The notes: a model not told the origin generated them from the letters alone. Positions 41,208 through 52,639 are shown, numbered from the stretch's first letter. The stretch: DNA of 64,000 nucleotides from Kappaphycus alvarezii (GCA_002205965.3 NADL03000465.1:124001-188000), one strand, 5' to 3'. Numbers and translations are program-made.

Positions 41208-41252
41208 CAGTGCTTTTTGGGAACACTTCGGGAGGGAAGTGTCATTCGATGA

Positions 41253-42292
41253 GGAAAACCGACACCGTTTGCGTCCTCGCGAGATCTCGCGAGCTCTTCC
41301 GACATCCGCGAGAATATTTCCGGCGTGACTGCAGGAGAAAAGATAATTGCGAACGAAGCTCATATCGCTTCTTTTCGGTGCCTTCACAAGTGAATGAGGT
41401 GATTCGTACCGCGCTACAATGATTTACTAACCTTTTCGTGTTAAATCGCATCTGTTCTTCCTGTACTGCGAGTTTGCGATGTCCCGCGATGGACGGCCGA
41501 CGATGCGATATACTGGCAACTGTTTACTTACTACTTCTATGTTATATTTTTTGTATCTTTTCGCTGTTCTGTGCGTTCTGCATTTTCTGCTTGTTCAGCT
41601 TGTTCAGCTTGTTCAGCTTGTTCAGCTTGTTCAGCTTGTTCAGCTTTTTTCTCATTTTTCGCATGTTTTGTGGGTCTTGTGGCCTTTTGGGTGCTTCCAT
41701 TGTGTGTGTGTTGTTCATCCTGTGCGTCTGTTGTGATTGTTTGAGCTCACAACAAATTTCCTCTAAGTTTGAATTTCTTGTTGACACACAAGCGGAGTTC
41801 TTGAACGCCTGCAATTTTTGAAGGACCTAACAGAGAACCAAGGTACGGAGAAGAATTTGACCTGCGTTTGTCTAACTAGTGCAGATTTCTATGTTTCAAG
41901 GTTCAAGGTACGGGGAAGGTAACCCGCGTTTGTCTAATTCGCCTAGATTTGCTATTGCGTCGTTGTGAATTTGCAGGGGCGCATTCCTGTTAGATATTTT
42001 CAAAAATCACGCAAAAGTAAAACGGGATCTTTATGGTGTAACCATTCGCAATGGCTCCCTCCGTGGCAATTGTGTCTTCGCATTAGTTTACCTGTCAACG
42101 TTTATCGCACTGTTCCGATTTCTGATCTTATCCAATCGCTTTGAATATGTAAGGGATATTTTTAAATGTTCAAACTCGGACTCGCTGCTATTTTGTTCAC
42201 TAAGTATTCAGTTTGCACAAGATTTTACTCAGATTTTTCTGTTCGACTGGTTAGAAAGCACAACATATAAATCACAAAGCCGCCCTTGCAAG
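41253..42292. other. CDC20 downstream spacer, block 3
   Basis: Collinear with 12148-13115, interrupted at 42292 by the copia element. 41593-41646 is an array of about six TTCAGCTTG units. No gene recognised. Confidence 0.75.
41593..41646. repeat. 9-bp tandem repeat (TTCAGCTTG)n
   Basis: About six perfect units. The paralogous place near 12495-12515 has only two units of TTCTGCTTG, so the array expanded after the duplication. Confidence 0.9.
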
Positions 42293-42724
42293 TGATGGGC
42301 AGATCGAGAGAGAGAGAGGAGAAGAAAAGCATGATGACGGAGAGAGAGGGGAAGCAGGAGAGAGGGACAGAAAAGGGTAGAAAGTGTAGGGTTCCAAGAA
42401 GGAGAGATTGGAGAGGAGAAGGCTGAGGAACTTTCTCAGTAGAAGATGGAGAGAGACCGGGGCTTGTATAAACTTCAAGACTAGTCGACTGATGCTTTCT
42501 GTTGATCGAAGGAAGTTTCCTAAAGACATGTAGACGACGGTGAGTCTCTAACCCTAGACTTGCTTGAGCTGGTCTAAAGTAGATCAGCTCAAGCTTACAG
42601 CACTGTAAAGTGCATAAAGATAACGGTGAAGTTGTAGGTTGAAATGTAAGTACAGAAATAACTGTGAGCCTCTTTGCGAGTTGTCAGTTGTCAGAAAAAG
42701 CAAAGAAATGAAATTACACTAACA
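42293..42724 (-). repeat. LTR-e, 3' LTR of copia element
   Basis: 432 bp with GA-rich first 120 bp on the plus strand (GAGAGAGAGAGGAGAAG). Differs from its partner at many positions, so the element is not recent. Confidence 0.88.
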
Positions 42725-43312
42725 CGCCCCTCAAACCAGAACTGACTTCAGCAGCGCCCTGTTGATATAAAAACAATATAATACTAAATTGAAATACCAG
42801 GAAGAAAAATGCCCAACTCACTTCGAAGCTTCACAAACTTGACTCGAAGCAATGGTTTCGTCAGAAGGTCAGAAACTTGGTCTCTGGTTCGACAGTGAGT
42901 AACAAAGATCCTTTTGAACGATACAGGTTCACGAAAGAAATGATATCTAATATTAATGTACTTGTTCTGTTCATTGATTGATTCGTTCTGGGTCGAGCTA
43001 ATTGCGCCTGAGTTGAACTGATATCCTAATAGGAGTAGGTCATTTCATCCATCAAACAGCAGAGAAGGTTTGACTGGCAAATATCTTCTTCAGAGGCAGT
43101 GCACAGAGATATATACTCTGCTTCGCAGGACGACAGCGCGACACATCCTTGCTTCTTGGAGCGACATTAGATAGGTCCACCAGACATCATGAACACGAAG
43201 CTTTCGGTAGGCTTGCGAGTAGAGTGGCAGCCTGCGCAGTAAAAGTCACTGAATCCAGTGATGGTGTGAGATGAAGACGGGCCGTAACGAATTCGAAGAG
43301 TTTTTGATCCGT

Positions 43313-43872
43313 TTAACTAGCCATACACACGTTTGACATCCATCCAGTGATTGACCATCGGCTTTTAGCAGACTTCGACAGCTTTTCCACAGCAAATTGA
43401 CGAGTGCAGATCATCAAGTACATGAAACTGCCTATTGTAGAGCGATATAGTACTGATGGAGGAAGTTCTTGATCATTACTGCCGTACTTGTTGGCATTGC
43501 TTTGGACTATTGGAGTATCGACATGTTTTGAGTCCACCATTTGCAACCTTTCCAAGATCCTTTATGTGTATATCAATTACGAAAGATGTAGCGTTCTCTC
43601 AGAGCGTTTTCGCTGTACTTGAATACCAAGAACTGGACAGGACCTAAGTCTCTCATCGTGAATCTCTTCTTCAGTTCTGCCTTGATATTGTTGAGCATAT
43701 GTCGACTGCTGCCTGAAATGAGGAGATCATCAACATATATTATTATCTTGCAGAACAAAGTCTCCTTCCGAAAGACATGGAGAGATGATTTGTGCGGGTT
43801 ACTGACAAAAGTGAGTTGCAAAGTCAGAAATGCATCTATTTTTGCATACCATTGGCAAGGAGCCTGCTTCAA
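43313..43872 (-). pseudogene. Copia RT / RNase H relic
   Basis: Minus-strand frames: MKQAPCQWYAKIDAFL, then the catalytic IIYVDDLLISG (43573-43872), then a break near 43570, then SVLYRSTIGSFMYLMICTR (43313-43555), the copia signature linking RT to RNase H. The catalytic YVDD is kept but the ORF is split. Confidence 0.85.
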
Positions 43873-44643
43873 TCAATACAAGGACCTTAGAAGTCGACAG
43901 ACGAGGTTGTGCTTGTTTGCATCTCAGAAAGCAGCTAGAGACTCCGTGAATATTTGTTCTTCGAATTCACTGTTCAGAAACGCGATTACTACGCCCATCT
44001 GATCGCATTCAAGATCTAACCGATTTATCAAGCAGAGAAAAATTTGTACAACAGAAATAGATTACGACAGGAGCATACTTGCCTGTGTACTCTGGTCGGG
44101 AACATGTCTGAATCTTTTAGCGACGATACGAACCTTAGGAACGACGCCGGTTTGATACGAAAAAACATAGCGACATGGATTCACCTGCATTCATGGTTAC
44201 TTGGAACGAGATCAAAGGTTCTATTCTCACGGATATATTATTCTTCGTTTTGATCCCTGGTGTCCAAAAAAGTAATGTTCTCGGCAGAAGTAGCCTCTTC
44301 GTATGTCACGGGAACACCTTTTCAGAGCAGAGTTTCTGCGAAAAGTGACACATTTAAAAATGAGCTAAAAGGACGCCAGCGGGTGGGTTTCTTTGAGACC
44401 CAGAGGAACTATGAGGAGCTATTGAATATGCTTCTTGAGATGAGAGTGGATTTTCTTCGCCCACTGTGGACTCTTCAGAATCTTGTTCTTCGTCAGCGGA
44501 ACTCTGTACTTCTAAAAACTCTTCAGAAGGAGATTCATCTTCACTGGAGGTAATTTTTTGACCGTGATCTACATTAACCGTGATCTACATTTGGTAGCTC
44601 ACAGGTAACTTGAGCTGTATACAAGTTTTTATTTCGTTGAAAA

Positions 44644-45544
44644 TTACATCTCTGGATATTTGCGTTCTTTCTGAGCCAATATCCCACAGCTCATATCCCT
44701 TGCTCTGAGAGTAGTACCCCATGATAAGTGCCGCACGAGATATGGGATCCAACTGATTGAGTTAGTTCTTTGGCACCACATATCAGCAGTGCGCACCAAA
44801 TACCAGCATGTGAGGTAAGTCAGTGGCAATGCCGGTCCAGCGGTGGTAAGGAGTGACGCTCTCTGTCAAAGAGCTTGAAATAACGAGATTCAGAACATAG
44901 GCAGCCGTAGAATGCGCTTCAGCCGAGAAATGCTTTGGAAGACCCTTGATGTAACATGAAACGGACTAGATTGAGAAGGGTTCGATTTATCCGTTCTGCA
45001 GTCCCGTTTTGCTGGGTGTTGTGAGCCAGGGTGAGCTTATGTTATACGGCGTTCTCCTTTATGAAATTTTTGAGGTCGGTTAAGAGGTAATATATGCCTT
45101 TACGGACCGTAAAGCATTAATGAGAAGCTTATCTTCATCCAATGGAGTTTTCATTTCAAGAAAATCATGGACTTGGAGATATTTCAGAGAATGGCTAGAA
45201 TGTTTCTCCGCAAAGGCTTTGTAGTTTTCAAAGCAACCTATCACCTTTGACTTGTGGCTCATAGGATACACAACCGTCCACTTGGAGTAATCGTCGATGA
45301 TTGATACAAAATACCTTACCCCTCCCAGAGAAGGAGTTTCAACCGGTCCCAAGACATCAGAATGAACCAGTTCTAGAGGTTTTGCCGAACTGCTTTGTCT
45401 TTTCTTCGAAATTGGGGCACGGTGGGATTTACCAAGTATGCAACCGACGCGAACATCATCTTCCCAGATTCCTTGTGAAATTCTTACACCTTTCACGACA
45501 CCGCTTCTGATCATTGATTTAATTCTGGGAGCATTTACGTGCAC
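44644..45544 (-). pseudogene. Copia integrase relic
   Basis: 45080-45544 reads GCILGKSHRAPISKK, then PLELVHSDVLGPVETPSLGG and RYFVSIIDDYSKWTVVYPM: the GAG-pre-integrase end and the integrase core with its first catalytic aspartate. The continuation (44644-44829) contains LTYLTCWYLVRTADMW-type C-terminal remnants. Catalytic D2 and E were not located with confidence because of frame breaks. Confidence 0.75.
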
Positions 45545-46136
45545 AAATCTCTGATGCTAGATTGAAATTGGGAATATCAAGGAAAGTTGATATCCCGTCG
45601 GTGGATTTTGTGCAGGCTTGGTGACATCCAAAAAATATAGACCATTAGTGAGCGTACCCTTCGCCACAAGAGTAGAGTCCGAAAATGAAAAAGCCTGACT
45701 GTATCACAATTAAAGCACATCTCAGTTCCAAGATTTGCCATGACAGATACGGAGAGCAGTTGGTAGCGAAGGTCTGGAACGTATAATACTTTTTATTACA
45801 TAATTGAGAGTTTCTCAGTTCCGCCGTAATGTGAGAGCGACGTCACCGGAGCCAATAATCATATCCGTATAATCTGCCCCAATTTCGAGAGTTGAAGGTG
45901 ATGCGAGACGGTGATAATTTCTCAAAGCTGAGCGGTCTTACCTAACATGCAAGTACATCCTGAGGCGATGATCCATTGAGTAGATGAGATAGGAGGACCT
46001 CCGGTATATTTAAACACTACTTGTTGCAGAGGAAGTCAACGCAAAGAGACAAACTACATCTGGGTAATCGTAGTTTCAGCAACCTCCGTGGCATTGAGGG
46101 ATTTCACTCCATTTACTCTATTTACCAAGATGATCT

Positions 46137-46840
46137 CTAGATGGACGACATTTGGGAGCGGATGAGGGGACTTCTTGTAGCCTTGGTTTCTATCCGATGC
46201 CTGCCGCAGTGTATGCAAATTTCTGCGGAAGTTCCTGTTCGAGGCTTGGAAGACTCTGCAGCCAGGATTGCAGCTGTCGCAGCGACTTTGATTGCGTCTT
46301 GATCTCGCTGAGCATGGCGTTGCTCTTCTTGGAGACATCTACTCTGTACATATTCGAATGAAAGCTTGTCATCTTCGATATTGGCAGCATCAAGGTCTGA
46401 TATGAGGCTTTCAAAGCGAACGAGAGATCCATTGGAGAAGGCCATGGCCATTTCGTTGTCCTCGACATATAAAGACATTGATTTTACACTTTCCGCAAGT
46501 TAGCGAATACAGGCAGCAAAAGTAGAACTTTGTCATTTAGGTGCATCTGTGTGGTATAGAAGCGACGTCTTGCGGCGAGCTTGTTTAGCAGAGTATGCTT
46601 CTCGAAAATATCACAAATGATTTTCCACATTTTCTTAGCCGTTCTGGCGTATTTAAACTGCTCAAGGTGAGCATCTGAAATTTTGAGTCCAATGATGGCC
46701 ATTGCCTTGATCTTCCTTTGGCACGTGGAGTGAGTTGACGAAGATGCTTCCGGTGGACTAAGTTTAAGATGATTATCAACCTCCCTGAAAGATAGGATGG
46801 GTTCAATTCGAGCTTTCCAAATGCGAGGTTATCATCACGG
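46137..46840 (-). pseudogene. Copia Gag relic
   Basis: Minus-strand frames: AIIGLKISDAHLEQFKYART, then KKMWKIICDIFEKHTLLNKL and ARRRFYTTQMHL (46484-46702), then SLYVEDNEMAMAFSNGSL and QSRCLQEEQRHAQRDQ (46137-46478). This is the UBN2/copia-type Gag pattern, including the start of a CX2C zinc knuckle (CIHC). It is split by one stop near 46480. Confidence 0.8.
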
Positions 46841-48225
46841 AGCTTCTCTAGATTATCAATACGAGTTCCGGCAGAGGGAGACTATGACGAGTATAATGGA
46901 ACCAAGTGAATCAAAATTTAATTTTTCTGTTTGTGGTCAATTTGTTGTTACGGTCGTGTCTAGCTTGGAAGACGCGATTCCATTGACCACAAAGACTAAT
47001 AGCAGACTTCCGCTCAGATTTGTTGCGGCACTTCCTACCACCTCTGTGCTGAGCACGTTGCTTCGGACCCAACTTGAGCTGACAGAGATCTCAGGTGAGG
47101 AAAGAAGACTCTGGTTATGAAAAACAGAATGTACAATAGGTGCTACAGAAGGTGGAGAAGAGGGCAGAGTGGACGAAATAAGTGCAGACGGAGAGATAGG
47201 TTGGACAGTAAGCGGAGTCGAGAATCTTAGCCCTGGAGCGTCAACAACAAGAGGCGGCACCGCAGGAGATAAGAAAGTCTGGGTGAAAGTGACTGGAGCA
47301 GGAGTTGAGGTGTCGGATTTATGGAGTAGGAGAGATCAAGTTAAAACTTGAACTGGAGCTCCGTTTGTAACTCGTTTCTTCTACCCTTTGGTTTCGACAC
47401 ACGGCTTGCAGAGACGTATAGAGGCTTTGAGCGGAGCTTGACTGAATTATTGGAGCTGTTCCCGATTGCGAGCCTTTTCTTTGTACCTAATTTCAAGATT
47501 TGTTGAACAAAATCCTTCTTCTTGATAGAAATAATCTTCTTTAGAGTGAGAAGGGAGTGAAACGACGTCCAGAGTGGTTGCAGTGGAGGTTATATCACCG
47601 CCTTCACCGTCAGACTCAATAGCGGAGTCGTCGATGAAACGGCACTTCGGGCAAAGCTGCGGTTCTCGGATCGAGGGGGCTTGAACAGGGTCTAATGAGT
47701 CGGTCTTGGAAGTGAAGTTGATACGGCGGACGACAGGGTCGTCTGGAGAGATCTTGATTCCTCGAAGGAAGACGAGCGGCAGATGACCACTGGAGGCAAG
47801 TTGCAGGTTAGGCGAAGGCTGAGGAAGAAGCGTGAAAGATATAAGGAAGCAAGAGGTTTCGAGGAGATTTGGACTTACTGTTGAAACTAGACACGGTGTG
47901 AGACAAACCGAGGTATGTGACACAGAGACGAGAGCGAGCAGTACGAGGAGTCGGGCCGCAAAATGGACTTTGTTCTGTGTGCGGGATGAAGAACGACGAC
48001 GGCCGCAAAACCAACCAAAGTAGGTAGTGCAGAGACGACGATGTTAGACAGACCACAAGAAAAGGTCAGTAGATAGTGCAGAGACGACAAAGAAGTCAGA
48101 TCAAACCTTAGGTGCTTTTTTTTGGAGCTTCTGTGTTTTCTCCCTACACGGAGTGAGAGTAGCCTCGAGATGGTTCGCGTCGAGCAGGGAGCGCGAAGAG
48201 ATAAGTTGGTGTGCAGCGCTAGCGG
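46841..48225 (-). other. Copia 5' leader region with an unrecognised ORF
   Basis: About 1.4 kb between gag and the 5' LTR. The longest minus-strand ORF is 47447-47923 (158 residues), containing PKCRFIDDSAIESDGEGGD; no known domain. It may be a leader, an inserted sequence or chance. The ORF at 46937-47260 is Ser/Pro-rich and also unrecognised. Confidence 0.4.
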
Positions 48226-48240
48226 CCTGGGCCCATAACC
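48226..48240 (-). promoter_or_regulatory. Copia primer-binding site (initiator tRNA-Met, internal)
   Basis: Immediately inside the 5' LTR the plus strand reads CCTGGGCCCATAACC. This equals the anticodon stem-loop of an initiator tRNA-Met (CAT anticodon within GGGCCCATAACC). Priming from a tRNA-iMet fragment is known for Drosophila copia. The C before CAT (position 33) is typical of animal and plant initiators and differs from the T known in common ascomycete yeasts. Confidence 0.8.
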
Positions 48241-48665
48241 TGATGGACAGAACGAGAGAGGGAGGAGGGAGAGCCAGACAGGAGTGAGGAGAGAGCGGGA
48301 GAGCAGGAGAGAGAGAGAGAAGGCAGAAAATGAGGGACCGGAGAGGAGAGATGAGAGAGAGAAGGTGGTGAGGAACTTTACTCAGTAGAAGATGGAGAGA
48401 GACCGGGGCTTATATAACTTCAAGGCGAGTCGACTGATGCTTTCTGTTGATCGAAGGAAGTTTCCAGAAGACATGTAGACGACGGTGAGTGTCTAACCCT
48501 AAACTTGCTTGAGCTGATCTAAAGTAATCAGCTCAAGCTTACAGCACTGTACAGTGCATAAAATAACGGTCAAGTTGTAGGTTGAACGGTAAAGAAGAAT
48601 AACTTGATTCTCCGTGCGAGTTGTCAGCTGTCAGAAAAATGCAAAGAAGTGAAGTTACACTAACA
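48241..48665 (-). repeat. LTR-e, 5' LTR of copia element
   Basis: 425 bp, TGATGGACAG ... ACACTAACA, partner of 42293-42724. Confidence 0.88.
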
Positions 48666-48670
48666 GCAAG

Positions 48671-48965
48671 TTCTTATCTCCTTGCAAAACCACGGCCTAT
48701 CATCTATCCGGATAGTTCTTATTTACCAACACTTCACTCGAAGTTGACTTCAACTTGAGAAATGAAGACAGGGTCGTAACCCGGTCAGTTCATCTACTTT
48801 AACAGATACGCTGGCTGAAACCCAGTCAACGCTAATGGTAGTGGGCATGTGCATGAAATGTTTACGTGCAGATTTCATTCACTCTTTTAACATCCAACGG
48901 GGCCTACCAGATGAATGGTCTTAAGTTGTACTTTCAGGGAGCGTACGTTCCCTTCATTGCTATTT
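48671..48965. other. CDC20 spacer resumed after the copia element
   Basis: Matches about 13115-13480 without the S1 insertion: at 48773-48790 the sequence GGGTCGTAACCCGGTCAGTT is the empty site for S1 13227-13311. It ends in the old LINE-B tail and is cut by a reversed LTR-b at about 48966. Confidence 0.75.
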
Positions 48966-50380
48966 TGGGTAAATCGTCGGAAGAAGAGATACTCAGAGCT
49001 AAATAACCCAGGAAGGAGATGTTACAGGGACAAAAGAGCTACTAGAGTATATTTGGGCGAACAGAAAAAGATGGATAAGGACGACAAATGAGAGAGTTAC
49101 AATGAAGTAAAACAGTGGCAGGGTTTACCATTGATGCTCTGTGATCAGTGTAAGAAACTTTTTCTTGTGTTTGAAGTTTACTCTCAACTTCTTTATTACT
49201 CGGACTTGACTTCAATTTTTCTGCGAACTTGCTTGAGCTACACAACATAAAGCAGTTTAATCAGAATATGTAGACTTTTTAGCTAGCCTTAGACTCTCAA
49301 ACAAACGTACTAATTACTACAAAATGCAGTAATTAGAATCGTATGAATGGAGACTAAAAGCATTGAACACCAGGATAAATAACTATATTTACTTATAAAA
49401 ATCATGGTCTGCGAGACCAGAGCCAAATGATACCCCCAACATATCTATACCACCGATGCAGTGTCTACAAATCATATCGAAAAGCCCAGAATTATAGATG
49501 ACACCTTCGGACATATCCAGCTCCTTCAATTTCTCCAAAACGTTCAAAGTTCTCTTCACCACTGTCAAAATGAAACATATATAACTAATTCTTCCTAGTT
49601 TTCTTCTACATTCTTTACAGCGGCTCTCTCACCGCTGTACACAAGTGGCTACCACGGGTTCACTCAGTACTCCTCATCTTCCGATCCTTCTATCTCATCC
49701 TCAGACTTCTCCTCTTCTACCTCCCCATCTATATCCCCTTCCTCTGCCTCTTCGAATCAGTGCCTGCGGATCCACTCCCGAACTCGTTCCAGGTCCATTC
49801 TTCTGCAATATTCATCATATTTGGTTGGTCTCTTGACCATCAAGGATAGAGCATTGAGGGGGCACCTGACACGGGATAGCTTGGCGATGTTGAGGGACGG
49901 GCGGACGCTGGTTATGCTGTGGGAAAAAGGGTAAGCCGATGGAATGGTTGACAGCGGTGTTTTTGGTTCAACGACATCGATTTCGAACTTCAAAAGGCCA
50001 AATTCCTGGAAACATTTCACGGCATTGGGGGCAAAAATTGTGAGGCAATACCGCATTTTTGAATTTACATGCAATCAGGGCAATAACTAAAAATATGCTT
50101 GATAAAATATCGAAACTGAATTTGGAGGAGGAAGCAGATCACCAGTAGAAATATTTTTGATTTGGAAAAAGCATCAAAAGCCTGAAAGATGAAATAGGAA
50201 ATATAGTTGTAAACGTAATATGCATTCGTCGGGAAAACAGTTTCATGATTTTGTTCCCAAAATAAAATTAATGGGAAAACTTGTTTTGAAAAAAAGAGAT
50301 GAGGGGTGAATATGACGGAGGTTTGTGGACGGGAGCACTCTCTTACAGAAAAGACCGTTTTAATAACAAATATATGTAGG
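48966..50380 (-). mobile_element. LTR-b, older reversed copy
   Basis: Reading on the minus strand, the R-U5 end (TGGGTAAATCGTCGG at 48966, with AACTTGCTTGAGC and the ACTCTCAACTTC phrase near 49170) is preceded by a diverged acidic gene (49390-50074). The surrounding block (old LINE-B tail to LINE-C) is uninterrupted in block 1 near 13500, which defines the insertion. The right edge is somewhere near 50370-50385 and the target duplication is not resolved. 50090-50370 is AT-rich and featureless. Confidence 0.6.
49390..50074 (-). pseudogene. LTR-b acidic-protein gene, diverged copy
   Basis: The minus-strand frame 50074-49757 contains LSRVRCPLNALSLMVKRPT, then YDEYCRRMDLERVREWIRR. This aligns with NRPSRPINGLRLAAYGPT and DDYIRRQKKEQIIAFVSRL of the young copies. 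After a stop the same direction reads FEEAEEGDIDGEVEEEKSED (acidic), and further on DMSEGVIYNSGLFDMIC, then HCIGGIDMLGVSFGSGL, matching the C-terminal signature. Spacing and order agree with the young copies although the sequence is strongly diverged, which supports a real protein family. Confidence 0.6.
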
Positions 50381-51020
50381 AGTGCACTTCTGAGTCGATT
50401 TTGGTTGTGTTTGCTTGCATGACTCGCCATAATCAACTCCTTTACAATGTTTCCCGACCGCCTCCGTGAGCTAGTTGGCCCCGCCGCACTTTTTGAACAT
50501 ACCTTTCCCGTCCAGGATCCCAATTCTTCTATTCATCGGGAGTCCCGTTCATTACGAATGGATATATACATTCTGGGTGCCAATCATCTTCATACATGTT
50601 ATATTGTCGTCTATACAACTATTTTCTTTCCCCTGCTTGCGGCCAGATGTGGCCAGCTAAATTTACCGCAGGTGCTGTCAAAACGGTCGGGAGCGTGAGA
50701 AACAATTTCATCTCGGTTATTGCAGCCGCCAACGCCTTTTTTTTTTCTCCTATCGGAATTGGTACCTATGGCGCCTTGGGTGACGAGGGCTATAGTTCTC
50801 TCCGGCGCCTTGCTTCCTATGCTCAGCAATGACTTTGCTTTTTCGTTACTTTTTTCCTCTAGCCTCCAAGTAATGCAGACGCGACAGGTTGCTACCCGCT
50901 GCTGCCTTCGTTGTTAATCTATGATACTATCACACACACTTTCGTGCATTGGAAATGGTAATGAATTTCTTTCAATTTTCCTCCATGTGGATTACTATCG
51001 GATACAGTTGAATATATTTT
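50381..51020 (+). mobile_element. LINE-C 3' fragment, block 3
   Basis: Collinear with 13526-14072 plus 20468-20735 but lacking both the LINE-B tail and gypsy-3, so it shows both empty sites. Readable pieces: SPVHYEWIYTFW-type remnant of the nuclease domain, GIGTYGALGDEGYSSLRRLA and a 3' UTR with GTTAATCTATGA. It ends near GGATACAGTTGAATATATT, like the copy at 60470. Confidence 0.7.
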
Positions 51021-51904
51021 TTTAGCTGATGATGGGTTAAAAATGGCCCAACGTAAAAGCGAACCAGTACCTAATCGAAGATAGAGCCATTGCGAGCGAC
51101 TGAAGTGGTACGTAGAAGTTAACGGGCGAAGGAGAGGATAGGGCCTGATAGGTAAGTAAATGCTCTAGTAAGCAACTACAAATGGGGGACTCCACCATCT
51201 CACTTAGAGGCTAGGAAACTGATTGAAGGATTTGGTTTGAAGTTGACTCCTAATTTTTTCGGAGCTTTGATTCTCTCGATTAGAACTATCTGGACGGAGC
51301 TATTCTGAGTATATCTTCTCAGCTTTAAAAGCTGCAGTGCCTCTATTACCTCAGTGATTGAACGAATGGCATTTTATGCAGTAGCAAAATTTTCTAACTT
51401 CCCTTTGTGTCTAGACCAAAGTCGGCACTTCAGTTCGGTATATTCGGTCATGCACATGGTCTCGGTCTCATCTCCAACTTGCTAGGATCCACTGCAAAAG
51501 CGAGTCTCGACGCAAAAGGATATTGCATGTTAGCTAGCTAAACAAATCTGTTCGATTAAATGATCCAGTAGAAAGCTAATGTTGAGATACATCTGAAGCT
51601 TCAAGCCTTATCGTTTTCTGATCATAAATTACTGCGAAAAAAAAATCAAACGTGTCAAATGCTTGCAGAGGCTACGTACCAGTTGAATTATACGTTTATG
51701 ACTGTGAAAATCAATAATAAGGTAGTTAATAGATTATAACAGTAGATGAACAGGACTGAAACGGCACTTGAAAGCGCAAGGTCCATAATCTACTCTCCAC
51801 AATTTTGCCTTCTTTGTGGCGCACACATGGATGGAATATTCATTTCGACACAACCTCTACCTGCTGGTAGAAGGAAGGGTTTGATTGTTTCACTCTAGGG
51901 AAAC
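51021..51904. other. Intergenic with LTR remnants
   Basis: 51150-51310 looks like a reversed, eroded LTR R-U5 (CTGATAGGTAAGTAAATG, later TTTGAAGTTGACTCCTAA). 51780-51903 recurs at 60270-60395 (ACCTGCTGGTAGAAGG against ACCTGCTGATAGAGAG). No gene is supported. Confidence 0.4.
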
Positions 51905-52599
51905 TGATGAGCACTAAAACGTACCCACTCGAAATGATATCGTGATAGATGCAGCAGTGAGTACAGTATTGTATCTGAATTTTCGAGAGTTTTTAAAGTA
52001 CTGCATTTGAGATATAATTTATTTACTCAGTTGAGTGTGGAAAGTTTACGGTTTCAGTGTTTATTTTATGATACGCTGGTAATAAAAGATGTCAGTACAC
52101 GCCGAGGTTCAGGTAGATTTCAAGAGTGACTGTGAAAAATTGGCGTAATGGCCACATCTATTCCACCCTGGCCGATGGTTGGCGGGCATGGGTACACTTA
52201 GTAATTGTCCTCCATTCAATTTCATTGGGTAATTTTTTATGGGAATCAGCACCGCACATAATTTGAGACTTTGTGGTTAACTTGAAAGTATATATAGCTG
52301 ACTAAACAGCTTCTCCTTGGAGATATTATGCAAGTCTGGAGACAAAATGTAAGCCTATTCCAAAATAAACTGGAAGTTGAGAGTCAAATTAAGGCCCAGT
52401 TGCAGTTTCTTTTTCGCTGGCCAAAGAGAGTACGTGTAGAACGTGTTCCTTCTATACAAAGTTGAAAGACTCTGAACTGTCTTACTTGTCACCTCTTTAT
52501 GTTCACTCAACTATACCAGTGAGCAATTTTGTCCATTGCAAACACCCTTTTAGGGGTAATTTGTTCCGAAAGTTTTCTTCCAACGATCGATCCCTATAA
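51905..52599 (+). repeat. Gypsy-2 5' LTR (LTR-a type)
   Basis: About 695 bp. Matches LTR-a along its whole length: TTGAGTGTGGAAAG, GATGTCAGTACACG, ATAATGGCCACATC-like and CCTGGCCGATGGTTGGCGGG, then TATATATAGCTGAC near 52288. It ends ATCCCTATAA, followed by the PBS at 52601. Confidence 0.8.
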
Positions 52600-52639
52600 T
52601 TGGGTACTCTTGAGGAGGGAACTGCCTCCTATGTATTCA

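Larger units (their letters stand above)
37362..41252 (+). pseudogene. CDC20: CDC20 relic 3, with two LTR insertions
   Basis: Leader and promoter match relic 1 from 37362. The ATG is at 37746 (MPVTDRRSQ), and LTR-b copy 3 follows after 27 coding bases. Coding resumes at 39212 (KRKAPDTNH, then DRFIPLRSAMDMDLSRHV, the C-box). The WD part (39871-40400) contains many 1-nt indels. LTR-c sits at 40651-41207, and the final codons (REGSVIR-stop) lie at 41212-41252, so the Ile-Arg tail is still readable. About 30 bp of CDC20 are missing at the LTR-b insertion. It lacks the 58-bp duplication of relic 1. Confidence 0.88.
42293..48665 (-). mobile_element. Ty1/copia retrotransposon, full length but decayed
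   Basis: 6,373 bp with LTRs of 432 bp (42293-42724) and 425 bp (48241-48665), both TGATGG...CTAACA, and perfect GCAAG target duplications (42288-42292, 48666-48670). The block-1 copy near 13115 shows the site without the insertion. Coding is on the minus strand: gag (46137-46840), integrase (45080-45544), RT and RNase H (43313-43872), so integrase precedes RT as in copia. Frameshifts in every domain. The primer-binding site is of the half-tRNA type. Confidence 0.93.
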
